Source: Pseudoflavonifractor sp. 60 (GTDB taxonomy: Bacteria > Bacillota > Clostridia > Oscillospirales > Oscillospiraceae). From it: a DNA stretch of 34,873 bases. Both the position numbers and the translations under genes were made by a program. Positions 5,738 to 15,000 of this stretch are shown one piece after another. The stretch covers positions 1 through 34,873 of the forward strand of contig NZ_QWKI01000145.1 in NCBI RefSeq assembly GCF_009911645.1, written 5' to 3'. Every line of letters begins with the position of its first letter. Positions within the stretch are counted from its first letter, which is position 1. The notes below the pieces were generated by a model. It had not been told where the DNA came from, made no database searches, and saw only the letters and a list, made by a program, of their open reading frames with translations.

Positions 5738-6241
5738 TTAGCCACAGACAGAGAAAAATTCACCCTCCGGGAAACCCTTGTCCCGGAGGGCGTTGGACTG
5801 TTTTAATCCGGCCTTGGCTTGAGTGCGCAGGTCAGCAATTTCCTTCTTCATCTACGCAACCATCTGTGCCAGTTTCTCCTCGCACTCCGCCTTGGTCGGG
5901 GCGTAGATATTCCGGGCCATACGTTTTCTGTTGACCGTTGGGGAGTACCGCCCCTCCCATAGATGGTCACTGATCTGTGTGACGCAGCCCGTCCCCGGTT
6001 TGCGGTACTTTCCTTTGACGGCCTGGAAGGTGGTCCGGGCGGGCTTTTTCGGAGCCGCCGGTTCCGGCTGGGGTTCCAACTTCGCAATGGCCCGGTCGAT
6101 TTTTGCCGCCGCCGACTGCTGCATTTCGTCGGTGACATGGGCGTAGACATTCAGTGTCGTGGCGCTGGAGACGTGGCCGATAATGGCGGACAGGGCCTTG
6201 ATGTCCATCCCGTGTTCCAGGGCGCGGGTGGCGAATGTGTG
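5738..6241 (-). pseudogene. Second tyrosine integrase, 3' part (split and with a TAG codon)
   Basis: The C-terminal catalytic part of an integrase. It reads HTFATRALEHGMDIKALS, then IIGHVSSATTLNVYAHV with the second catalytic His (GH) and the Tyr nucleophile. A positively charged C-terminal extension follows (RTTFQAVKGKYRKPGTG, then NRKRMARNIYAPTKAECEEKL). The frame is stopped by TAG at 5852-5854 but continues in frame as MKKEIADLRTQAKAG to TAA at 5738-5740, as in relatives, so the TAG is probably a mutated Glu codon. The first part of the gene is at 7697-8518; joined and without the insertion it would be about 440 residues. It points towards the tRNA-Val att site from the right. Confidence 0.85.
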
Positions 6242-6574
6242 CCCTTATGGCATAATAAGGACAAATCGGAAACCCCTTGCGGTGCAACGGGTTGGATGGT
6301 TTGTCCTAATTCTTTTTCCACTGATTTCCCCGCAAAAAGTAGGCATAACGAGGGTTGCCAAAAAGTGAGGTGTACCATTAAGGACAAAGAGAATGCGTAC
6401 TATCCGGCTGGGGCGTTAGCGCCCCGGCCGCGTACTTTTACCAGCAGGGAACAGACCGGTGGGCTATATCCTTCGGGTCGATCTCAAAACCCACACAGAC
6501 AGACCGGCACGGGCCAGTTTTGGCACCTCATAAGCCAGTCCAGGTTGCCCCCCCCCTTCGGAGCGTCAGCGAGA

Positions 6575-6618
6575 AGGGCGCACGAATACCCTCCTGCCGG
6601 AGTGTATTCGTGCGCCCT
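6575..6618 (+). repeat. Large perfect hairpin
   Basis: AGGGCGCACGAATAC (6575-6589) and GTATTCGTGCGCCCT (6604-6618) are perfect 15-base inverted arms. The 14-base centre folds further as CTCC-TGCC-GGAG. It has no T-run. It lies in the non-coding left part of the insertion. A second compact stem, GGGGCG-TTAG-CGCCCC, lies near 6409-6424. Confidence 0.8.
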
Positions 6619-6922
6619 GCGGGGCTGCTGCCCGGATTGCTGACGGCTCATCGCTCCAGGCAGCTTGCGTCGCTCCGCTCTGTCCAAAGGGGACGCCCCT
6701 TGCGCCGTTCTGCGGCTATCCCCCCTAACGCGGTCACATCACTCTCTCCCTGCTGGTCATGCGAAGCATGGAGCCACGCCGATAGGCGTGTTCGACTGGA
6801 GGCAAAGCGGTCAGTCCGGGGTTTGGGGGAGTCCCAACAAGCGCATGGGGGTATCGAAAGCGATATCCCCATGCCCTGCTTGCCAGCGTCTTTTTATTTA
6901 TCAGGGAGCAGATGCTAATTTG

Positions 6923-6952
6923 TTGACGTTTTTTCCATTTGTGTGGTAAAAT
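6923..6952 (+). promoter_or_regulatory. Promoter of the HNH gene
   Basis: TTGACG (6923-6928) and TAAAAT (6947-6952) with an 18-base spacer, 34 bases before the GTG start. Confidence 0.6.
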
Positions 6953-6986
6953 AACATCATTCCTTACAGACAAGGGGTGAACGATC

Positions 6987-7646
6987 GTGCTATTAGAGTA
7001 TATAGACAGAACCAATAGCGTGACAGATGATGAACTGTTGTCAGACCTTTGTAAGGCATCAAAAGAAACAGGCAAACAGTCTCTTACAATTGCGGAGTAT
7101 GAAGAACATGGACATTATGATCCGACTACAATTATGCGACATTTTGGAACGTGGAATAACGCCTTGCGTATAGCAGGATTGCAAATTTCTAACAGACAAT
7201 ATACAAAGCAAGAATTGTTTGACAATTTGGCTGAATTATGGATTAAAATGGGTCATCAGCCATCGAGGCGCGACTTATCTTTTTTTCAATCTCCCATCTC
7301 TTACAAAGCTTATGAACGTAGATTTGGTAAATGGTCGGTAGCTTTAAAATCATTTGTCGACTACTACAACTCTCAAGAGAGCTTAGAATTTAACCAGATT
7401 GAAGTAAAGCCTGATGCGACTCATAAGACCAGCAGAGACATCAACTTACGTATGCGCTTCAAAGTAATGTCGAGAGATAATTTTAAATGTTGTGCCTGTG
7501 GCGCATCCCCTGCGAAGGATCCATCAGTGGAGTTACACGTTGATCATATTAAGCTTTGGTCAAAAGGCGGAGAAACTGTGATTGAAAATTTGCAGACACT
7601 TTGCTCAAAATGTAATTGGGGAAAGAGCAACTTATTGGACATATAA
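6987..7646 (+). CDS. HNH homing-type endonuclease with two homing-associated repeats
   Basis: A 219-residue protein. Two copies of the homing-endonuclease-associated repeat come first. Residues 18-65 run from LLSDLCKASKETG to FGTWNNALRIAGL. Residues 71-125 run from YTKQELFDNLAELWIKMG to FGKWSVALKSF. They probably read the target DNA. A C-terminal HNH nuclease follows (about 155-219). It has C-C-A-C-G zinc ligands, ELHVDHIKLWSKGG with the catalytic D-H pair, N-L-Q-T-L-C-S-K-C and a final asparagine motif. It starts at GTG 6987 behind AGGGGTGA. It is AT-rich against the GC-rich surroundings and sits inside the insertion that splits the integrase. It is likely a free-standing homing enzyme or the motor of the insertion. 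Confidence 0.9.
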   Translation: MLLEYIDRTNSVTDDELLSDLCKASKETGKQSLTIAEYEEHGHYDPTTIMRHFGTWNNALRIAGLQISNRQYTKQELFDNLAELWIKMGHQPSRRDLSFFQSPISYKAYERRFGKWSVALKSFVDYYNSQESLEFNQIEVKPDATHKTSRDINLRMRFKVMSRDNFKCCACGASPAKDPSVELHVDHIKLWSKGGETVIENLQTLCSKCNWGKSNLLDI

Positions 7647-7696
7647 GCTGCCAGGAAAAATGAATAAAAGCTTTTTGTTTTGGGCTTGACATTTAG

Positions 7697-8518
7697 GTGA
7701 CGCAAATCATGAAATCGAATGTTGGGCAGTCCAGCCTCTGCCAGAATTTTCTTTAGCTGCCGATAAGCGCCCTCCGAATGAGTGGGTTTCTCCGGTTTTA
7801 GGAGGTCAGGGAAGATCCACTCCGTCAGCGCGGTTCCTTTCCGCTTCCGCAGAAGCTGGACCGTGCTGTGGGGCAGCAGGATCGTCCGCTTCCCGGCGTA
7901 GGTTTTGGTGTCCCCCGCCTCCAGCGTACCGCCCTTTTTGGAGTGAATAGTGCGGCATATTTTCAGCGTTCCGGCCTCACTGTCGAAGTCCTTCCATTTG
8001 AGGCCGCACAGCTCCCCCCGCCGCAGACCAGTGGTCAACTCCGTGTAGAAGAAGTCGTGCCAGAGTTCGTCCTTCTCTATGGCGGCCATCAAAGTATCCA
8101 GTTGGTCGTTGTTGAGGATACCCTTGGGCTTGCCCGACAGCTTGGGCGGCGTTGCCTTGTCGGCAGGATTGGAGGGCAGCAGTCCTTCCTCCGCCGCGGT
8201 TTTCAGAGCGTGGTGGAGGATGGTGTGGTTGCTGATGTCCCGGCGGTAGACCTCCAGGGTTTGGCTGCGGATGGTTCCCACCATGCGCTGATCCAGCCAC
8301 TCCGAGAGGGTCATCTTGCTCTGCTCCGTCAACTCCACTCCTTGGTAGGCCTGGATGTTCTGTCGCAGCTTGGCAGTCAGTTCCTCCTGAGTGTCGGCGT
8401 AGATGTAGCGGAAGATGGGAGTTCCATTTTCCTTGTGTCCTACCACGATGCGGCCCTCCCAGCGTCCGTCGTCACGCTTACGCACCATGCCGTCGCCGGA
8501 CGGCCTGCGTTTTGCCAT
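7697..8518 (-). pseudogene. int: Second tyrosine integrase, 5' part
   Basis: 274 residues of an integrase. It has an AP2-like arm-binding N-terminus (MVRKRDDGRWEGRIVVGHKE), a SAM-like core-binding domain (about 65-150, LSEWLDQRMVGTIRSQTLEVY) and the first half of the catalytic domain, with the first catalytic Arg in TTGLRRGELCG and the box IRFHDLRH. At this His the frame passes into foreign sequence and stops about 50 codons later. The start at 8518 has an excellent site (AAAGGAGGCGG). The catalytic second His and the Tyr are on the other side of the insertion, so no active enzyme can be made unless the insertion is removed. Several residues appear lost from the core-binding domain as well (TLEVYRRDISNHTILHHALK). 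Confidence 0.88.
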
Positions 8519-8673
8519 TTTGAACCGCCTCCTTTGTCAGCAACACACAATACCCTAACCACCGTCAAATAGCTATCCTGAACAGGAACTGTTATCAGAA
8601 ATTTATCATTTGGGAGGACACCTCACTCTTTGGAGACGGTAGTGCAATCGACAACCGCCTTTGTAAAATATTT

Positions 8674-8699
8674 GGGCCCTCCACTTTTGTGGAAGGCCC
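8674..8699 (-). terminator. Hairpin after the relaxase remnant
   Basis: GGGCC-CTCCAC-TTTT-GTGGA-A-GGCCC forms a strong stem, 23 bases beyond the TAG that ends the relaxase remnant. The T-rich tail on the minus strand is weak (AAATATTTT). Confidence 0.45.
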
Positions 8700-8721
8700 G
8701 TTGTTATCTGCTCAATTTACG

Positions 8722-9847
8722 CTACATTTTCAGTTGACCATCCTCCTGCGTTACCTTCTGTGTATGGTACGTCTCAGGGTAGCGGGTCCAGGCCTCCAGG
8801 CGGTAAGCCTTGTTCTCGCCGTAGCAATCCAGATTATCGACGTTGCTGTAAGGACTTTCCGCATCCGGCCACTGGATAGTCTCGCCGGCGTTGCCGTCCG
8901 TGAAGCAGCTTGCCCAGCGCGTATTGCGAGAAATTATTCCCAGCCTCAGCGGAGCGACGGAACCACAACTCCGCTTTCTCGTCGTCCGGATAGACGCCCA
9001 GACCGTCCCGCCAGCACTTACCCAGTTGGTGAGCCACCACTGTGAAACCAGCATCCCAGAGCTGCTCCAGCATCTGGACAGCATCCTCCTGTTCAGTCCA
9101 CGAAGCATCGTCATCGTCGAGAACATACTTGGCTTCCCGATATGCGTTCACCACTTGCCAGTGAGAGTGGATGTTTAGGACTTCTTCCTTCTCATCCAAT
9201 TTATCGACCGTCTGTTCATCCTCGAAGGTGACTTCACCCAACTGGATACGCTTCGCCTCCCGGATGACCATGTTCTTGATCGACTTAAGCTCCTTCTGCT
9301 GAGACAGGGGAAGCCGTTCCCTGGGCTTGTCCTTGTAGTAGTTCTCCAGTTCATCCCACAGATTGTTCCAGACCTCATAGCACTCAGCCACCACTGGGAG
9401 CTGTGCCAGCTCATCCACGATAGCGTCTACCTGAGCCTTAGCCGGTTTCTTCAGGTAGCCGTACACTTTCTTACCTTTGGTATCCCTGAGCATCTCTGCC
9501 AGAGTGACTAGCTTATCCTCAATGGCAGGACAGTCACAGATACCGGACTCCATCTCACGAATCAGCTGGCTCATCGTTTCCCGCGCCGCGTCCTCACGCT
9601 TGAGTGAGTAGATGAACGTCCAGACGGCAGCTGGATGGCTGCTCACCTCCCGCATCGTCTTTTCCAGATCGGTGTTCTGCGCATTGGAGAACAGGCCATG
9701 AGACCGAGGGCGTTCTGCGATGTACTCCATGTGCTGTCCGCTTCTGCTCAACAGCTCCACACCGTCTCGGGTGGCGATGTACTCCGCGTAGTTCCCGGCA
9801 CCGCTGCCCGGCTTGATGTAGCCACTCTTTTGAATCAGTCCGCGCAT
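8722..9847 (-). pseudogene. MobP-type relaxase remnant, internally deleted
   Basis: The first 60 residues (GYIKPGSGAGNYAEYIATRDG, YIAERPRSHGLFS, FIYSLKREDAARE) are those of MobP/MobL-family conjugative relaxases. From SLKREDAARE the protein jumps straight to the C-terminal half (TMSQLIREMESG onward). It skips the region that in this family carries the H-x-H-x-H metal site, so nicking activity is impossible. SEL1-like repeats begin near residue 270 (VVAHQLGKCWRDGLGVYPDD, then AEAGNNFSQYALGKLL). There the frame is again joined, out of frame, to the tail of another protein (WPDAESPYSNVDNLDCYGEN...) that ends at TAG 8722. This is a conjugation gene in decay. It is translationally coupled (ATGA) to the gene at 9847-10263. 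Confidence 0.8.
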
Positions 9848-10263
9848 CAGTCCAGCCTCTTCTGGAATTTGAACGCATCCTCAAAATCAATCTGACCGTT
9901 TGTCTCCTTGACGTCCTTGATGCACTGGACTCGCACTTTTTTAAGCGTGTCCAGATCCACGTCGATGCTGACGGCAGTGACATGAGCCATGACCGCGTTA
10001 TCCACCGACAGCTTGAACAGCAGCTTTCCCACGCGGTCACCCAGCGCGCCCAGCGCACCCAGCTTTCCCTCCAGCACCACGGCGAGGACACGGGGCAGGT
10101 AGCTGTCGGCCTGCTCGGCGTCCAGGTAGCCGGAGTAGAACCGGATGGCCTTCTCGATGTACTCGTTCTGCATGGAGCAGTTGTCCGTGCGGTAGTGATC
10201 TTTCACTTGGTTCCATGCACCATCTGTCAACCAGATGGTATGGCGTTCCTTGTTTACGTTCAT
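9847..10263 (-). CDS. Relaxase-associated conserved hypothetical protein
   Basis: A 138-residue protein. The N-terminus (IWLTDGAWNQVKDHYRTDNC, then EYIEKAIRFYSGYL) resembles a ribbon-helix-helix or small DNA-binding start. A glycine-leucine-rich middle follows (VLEGKLGALGALGDRVGKLL). Genes of this kind sit directly before MobP relaxases in Clostridial integrative elements, so a relaxosome accessory role is plausible but inferred. The start at 10263 has the site AAAGGAGG. The stop overlaps the relaxase start as ATGA. Unlike its partner, this gene looks intact. Confidence 0.7.
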   Translation of the reverse strand: MNVNKERHTIWLTDGAWNQVKDHYRTDNCSMQNEYIEKAIRFYSGYLDAEQADSYLPRVLAVVLEGKLGALGALGDRVGKLLFKLSVDNAVMAHVTAVSIDVDLDTLKKVRVQCIKDVKETNGQIDFEDAFKFQKRLD

Positions 10264-10452
10264 TGCGTAAAACCTCCTTTACTCTGTAATAGCGTCATCG
10301 AAAACCTTGTAACAGCGGTATTCTTCAGTGATTTTTTGAATATCAGCGTCAATCGGGAATTTGGACCGACAGAAAAGCGTCAGCTCCCACCTCCGAAACC
10401 GCCCGCACTGTGGGCGGTTGTGACTGCACCAGCGTAATAAACTCCGCCTGCT

Positions 10453-11001
10453 CCCGTGACCCCCGGTTCCCGCCGGTGACGGTGTCGGAGTTGGACAGCC
10501 TGGAGTACAGCGTGGACGTGCTGGATCGGCCGGAGCCCATCTCCTTCCTGCTGAGTTGGACGTAAAAAAGTACGGTGTGATCGTATCCTGCGGAGGCCGT
10601 CGAGGACTGCTGCTGCCCGACCTGGCGGGCGTGGACACGGTGGAGCAGCAAATCGACATTGCCCAGCAGAAGGGCGGCATCAGTATCGACCTGAAGGGCT
10701 TTACTCCAGAGTGGTACCAGCGATTGGGTGGCGATTTGGAAACGGTGAAGCGATCTATCTCCCTGGCGGCGGAGCAGTGTCATGTGGAGGTGACCACACT
10801 CCTGGTTCCCGGCGAAAACGACAGCGAGGAGGAGATCAAGAGCCTGGCCCAGTGGCTGGCGTCGGTGGATCGTAACATCCCACTGCACCTCAACCGCTTT
10901 TTCCCGCAGTATCAGATGATGGACAGCTGCCCACATCAGTGTATCGGCTGGCCGATGTTGCGAGGGAGTACCAATCCTTTGTCTATACAGGGAATTGTTG
11001 A
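10453..11001 (+). pseudogene. AMMECR1 domain fused by deletion to radical-SAM AmrS remnant
   Basis: Two pieces of the AmmeMemoRadiSam system are joined. 10453-10675 encodes the end of an AMMECR1 (AmrA) domain: RDPRFPPVT in one frame, then, after a frameshift near 10545, [20 protein letters not shown] and [18 protein letters not shown]. At about 10678 it continues without a gap into the C-terminal half of AmrS ([48 protein letters not shown]). A further frameshift near 10930 moves the end ([20 protein letters not shown]) to TGA 10999-11001. The radical-SAM CxxxCxxC motif, the AmrS N-terminus and most of AMMECR1 are missing. It is clearly non-functional. Confidence 0.85.
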
Positions 11002-11264
11002 TGCAGAAATGTTTGGGGCTTGCCTCTTATTTGCGGATTGTAAAGCAGCGCAAACTCAAAAATTTCCAAGGGACAAAGGCTGCGTTCGGAGCCCGTTTGA
11101 GGTCAGCGTAAAAAATACCCAGCGTGGTTTGTGCAATTTATCTGTTCATATGTAAGCTCCGAATCAAACGGGCAGTTGCATTTACACGAAAAAATTTTTG
11201 TGATGAAATAAGTTTATTCTTATTGTGCCGGTAAGCGGGCAGCAAAACGACAGGAGGAAAAATT
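11002..11264. other. Intergenic region without a recognisable gene
   Basis: Between the AmrS remnant and the LRR_5 pseudogene. I see no convincing gene or RNA. It is AT-rich near 11185-11220, and a strong ribosome site (AGGAGG) at its right end serves the next ORF. Confidence 0.5.
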
Positions 11265-11839
11265 ATGCAAGGTATGTTTGAAGGCGGTTTCCAGGGGGAA
11301 AAGCGGCATCAGCTCGGCAATCAAACACAGCGAGACATGGGCCATCCCTCCCTGCTGTCCAAGGAGGCGGGCAGGTACAACGGGCGGCGAAACGCGGACA
11401 AGCTGACCCCCGGCGAGGTTCTGCCTCCGTGTGTGGAGACCGAGTCCCGCCTCCTTGAAAAAAATAGACAAAGATATCCTCTCGTACCTAGACTGGGCGG
11501 AGGTGGCGCCGAAGAACCCCGCCTACGCCTGCCACAACGGGGCGATCTACCGCCGGGAGGACGCGGCGCTGCAGAACGTAAGCGGCGTGTTCGAGATTCC
11601 CGAGGGGGTCAAAAAAGTGGGCGAGAACGCCTTCGGGGGGCTGGAAGCTGGAGACGCTGGACCTGCCCAAGGGACTGACTACCATCGGGCAGGATGCCTG
11701 TTCCGCTTGTGAGCAGCTGCGCGAGGTCCGCCTGCCCTCCACACCGAAGGAAATTGGGCGCTATACGTTCCATGCCCCGGCGGGCAGCTATGCGGAGCGG
11801 TACGCCAGGGAGAACGACATCAAATTTCAGCCGCTGTGA
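11265..11839 (+). pseudogene. LRR_5 (BspA-like leucine-rich repeat) protein, frameshifted
   Basis: The ORF starts at ATG 11265 behind AGGAGG. It loses frame at a run of seven A (11458-11464). It then resumes as KIDKDILSYLDWAEVAPKN and GVFEIPEGVKKVGENAFGG, a typical LRR_5 strand-turn unit. It loses frame again near 11645, just after a run of six G, and resumes as LETLDLPKGLTTIGQDACSA and EVRLPSTPKEIGRYTFHAPA, followed by the common terminal segment SYAERYARENDIKFQPL and TGA 11837-11839. Such proteins are usually cell-surface or secreted. It appears to be the last module of a larger family. Related fragments occur at 24810-25547. Confidence 0.7.
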
Positions 11840-11964
11840 AGGTCCCGGCATCATCAAGGCAAGGTGCTTGCGGATGGTCTGGCCAACGTCGCTTCCTCCG
11901 CTTTGCGGCAATTTTGCCGGAGGTGGCGGGAGATGCTGTTTTCGCGTTTTATGAGAGCCAGGTA

Positions 11965-11993
11965 TTGATATTATTTTGCAAATAGAATATAAT
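11965..11993 (+). promoter_or_regulatory. Promoter of the helicase/sacsin operon
   Basis: TTGATA (11965-11970) and a perfect TATAAT (11988-11993) with an ideal 17-base spacer, 31 bases before the ATG. The leader is only about 25 bases and carries the site AGGGAG. It has no obvious operator or structured leader, so expression may be constitutive. Confidence 0.8.
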
Positions 11994-12024
11994 ATTGTCG
12001 AAATAGGCAGTAGGGAGATAGAGT

Positions 12025-15000
12025 ATGGATCGTACAACTATTGTCAGCGATATCAATGCTTTGTTACATATCACAGCCGGCTATCTTGCGAATTGGCTGG
12101 ACGAGATTTTACCCAGAGTGACGGATTCCTGGTGGGAGGATTGTGTTCTGTCCAGTCTCAGTTATTCGCAGCGGGGGGTTGCTGAAAATAGAAATTTCTC
12201 CAAGCTATCAGATTTCGACTTGGCAGCCCTGCTTCGCATTGCAAATAAATCCTGGTATGATATGCGTACTGTTGCGTATTTACCAACGAGCGAACGGGAG
12301 TGCGTCCGCGATATGATAAGCGTCCGCAACAACTGGGCGCATTGCAGCGCGGAGCTCCCCGATAAGGATACGATATTGCGCGATTTGAACATCATCCTCA
12401 AATTTGCGCAGCAGGTCAACTGCGAGCATGCGGTATACTCAAAGATCAGCGAATTGACTGCCTTTATCGAAAAGCCAGGCAGCATTGCCGTTCCGCCGCA
12501 AAGAGCGGAGGATTTATCAAAACCCACAGCGGCTTGCCCCGCCGCGAGCAGCGCCATCACGCAGAACTCCATGGTCTGTCTTGTCAGCGATCCCCGGAAG
12601 CGCGGCTTTGTTGTTGGCATTGCCGAACTTGGCGGAACAACAAAGTACAGTGTTTTTATTGATAACGCAATTCACACCTACTATACCGGACAGATCGCTC
12701 CCGTTGCAGAAACGGCGGATTATCAATGGATTGATGTAAACCGGTTCCGCAACTTGATGACCGCTTATCAGATCAACAATCCGTCGGGACAAAATTTGTA
12801 CTCCTTAAATTCTGCCCGCATTGACTTTGTTCCCTATCAATTCAGGCCCGCGCTCAAAATCATTCATGCCGATGAGCCAAGAATTTTGATTGCAGACAGC
12901 GTAGGCGTCGGAAAAACGATTGAGGCCGGACTGATTATTAAAGAATTAGCCGCCCGGCAGGAGTTGGAGAAAATCCTGATTATCTGCCCTCGCCCCCTCG
13001 TGGCTGAACGCAAGTGGGAATTGGAAATGAAACGCTTTGATGAGGACTTTATTCCGCTGGACGGGGCAACCCTGCGGCAGGCAATCTCGGATACAGATCG
13101 TGACGGTGAATGGCCGCAGCGGTATCATAAAGCGATTATTCCGTACTCCATCTTGGATGGCCGCGCATACAGCGGTGAAAGCTCCAATAGAGCGAAACAA
13201 TTTGGCCTGTCAGACCTTGAACCAGCTCCACATTTTGATCTCGTGATCGTTGATGAGGCACATCACATTCGAAACGGCAGTATGGACAAGGAAAAGGCGT
13301 TTGCCTATAAATGCACAAAATTTTTCTGCGATCATGCCGACGCGGTTGTTATGCTAACGGCGACCCCGCTTCAGACCGGCGATGATGATCTATTCACGCT
13401 GCTTAATATATTGCGCCCGGATATTGTCATAGACCAGAGAACATTCCATATGATGTCCAAGCCCAACGAATCCATTTCAAAGTGCGTTCGCACAATCCGA
13501 AGTGCGGACGGAAACTGGCAAACCCGGGCGGCGCAAGCGCTGCTTCAGGTCAGAAAAACGCAGTGGGGGGACAGCGTTATTGCAGGCAACCCGCTGTATG
13601 ACGACATCCTGACGCGGCTTGAGCGAGAGGACATATCACGTGAGGATCGTGTTCGCTTAATTTCAGATGTCGAGTCATTGCACAGCTTCAGCACCATGAT
13701 TAACCGAACCCGCAGACGTGATATTCAAGATTTTTGCGTCAGACGCAGCATGACGATTGAAACGGAATTTACGCCTGAGCAGAGGCAGCTTCATGATGAA
13801 TTGCTGCGGTTTGAGGCCAGCTCACTGGCGGCGATGCATGGCGCAAGGGCTGTTCCATTCATGATTAGTACGATTCGGCGGCAGGCGGCGAGTTGTATTT
13901 TTGGACTTGCTCCCCATATTCGCGATATGATTGAACATCGCTTTCAGAGCATGAACGATGATCCGGAACTTGATTTTAAAGATTACGACTTGGATTCCAA
14001 TAGTTCCGAGATGCTGGTTCGCTTGGCAAAGAATGTGCTTGCGCTGGCAGAATCCCTGCCGGATCGCGATCCGAAGATTGAAAAAGTGTACGAGATCATT
14101 CAGCAGAAGCAAGCGGACGGCAACAACAAAATCATGCTGTTCAGCACATTCCGGCACACGTTGGCCTATCTCAAAAAGAAACTGCAATCCAAAGGGCAGC
14201 GCGTTGAGCAGGTGGATGGAAGCGTGAAGGATGAACAGCGCTACGAGCTGAAGCGCCGCTTTGAGCTGGAAAGAGAAAATCCGGACGCGATTGATATTCT
14301 TCTGTTTACAGAGGTCGGCTCAGAAGGTCTTGACTATCAATTCTGCGACACCATGATCAACTACGACCTGCCCTGGAATCCAATGCGCATCGAGCAGCGT
14401 ATCGGTCGAATTGATCGCAGAGGCCAAAGAAGCGAAGCCGTAAACATCTATAATGTCATTACCAAAGGAACGGTAGATGCTGATATTTATGAACGCTGTT
14501 TAATGCGTATCGGTGTTTTCGAGAACAGCATTGGCGAGTGTGAAGAAATCCTTGGCGGCATCGCTGCACAAATCGAAAGGATTGTCCTTGACTCCAGGCT
14601 TTCCGACAGTGAGCGCAAGATAAAACTTGAACAGATGGCCGACAACGAGGTTCGTAAAATCATGGAAATGAACCGCTTGGAAGATGAAGAAAAAGAACTG
14701 TTTGGGTTTGACCTTTCCGAATTTACAACCACACAGGAGATTCGCAGAGCGGAAAATCCGTGGCTGACACAGCAAACGATTCAGCTGCTTGTTACGAACT
14801 ATCTCAACGAGAGAATCGGCCCCGGAATGTATATTCTGGGCGACAGCGCAAATAAAACCTTGCGCCTATCCGCTGCCGCAAGGGCCGCCATTCTGGAAGA
14901 CCTGCGGAATCTGCAAGGAGTTAGAAGTGCGGTAAGACGGACATGGGAAAACTATTTAAGCGGCAAAAAGGCGACAATTTCCATTACATTTGACGCTGAA

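Larger units (their letters stand above)
6242..7696 (+). mobile_element. 1455-bp insertion with HNH endonuclease, splitting an integrase at its active site
   Basis: Comparing both integrase halves gives the exact join. The CAC (His) codon of the catalytic H-x-x-R-H box occurs on both sides (GTG at 6239-6241 and 7697-7699, plus strand), so the insertion is flanked by a 3-base direct repeat. Its left end starts with the near-palindrome CTTATGGCATAATAAG (6244-6259). The left part (6242-6900) is GC-rich, has no convincing gene, contains strong hairpins, and resembles relaxase/oriT-type sequence near 6800-6900 (TTTGGGGGAGTCCCAACAAG; this likeness is from memory). The right part is AT-rich and carries the HNH gene, in the opposite direction to the integrase. 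The two halves may have different origins. No long terminal inverted repeats were seen. Confidence 0.7.

Noticed and set aside
5359..5763. Minus-strand open frame containing DDTGLEPVTSRT
   Set aside because: This is the well-known artefact of translating the antisense of a tRNA T arm and acceptor. It lies exactly across the tRNA-Val 3' half and its terminator.
6242..7696. Group I or group II intron in the integrase
   Set aside because: The HNH gene is on the opposite strand to the host gene. The exon does not end in T before the insertion, and I see no reverse transcriptase, domain V or intron core.
10349..10936. Minus-strand frames opposite the AMMECR1/AmrS remnant
   Set aside because: They have no domain similarity. 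The plus strand carries clear AmrA/AmrS segments, even though broken.
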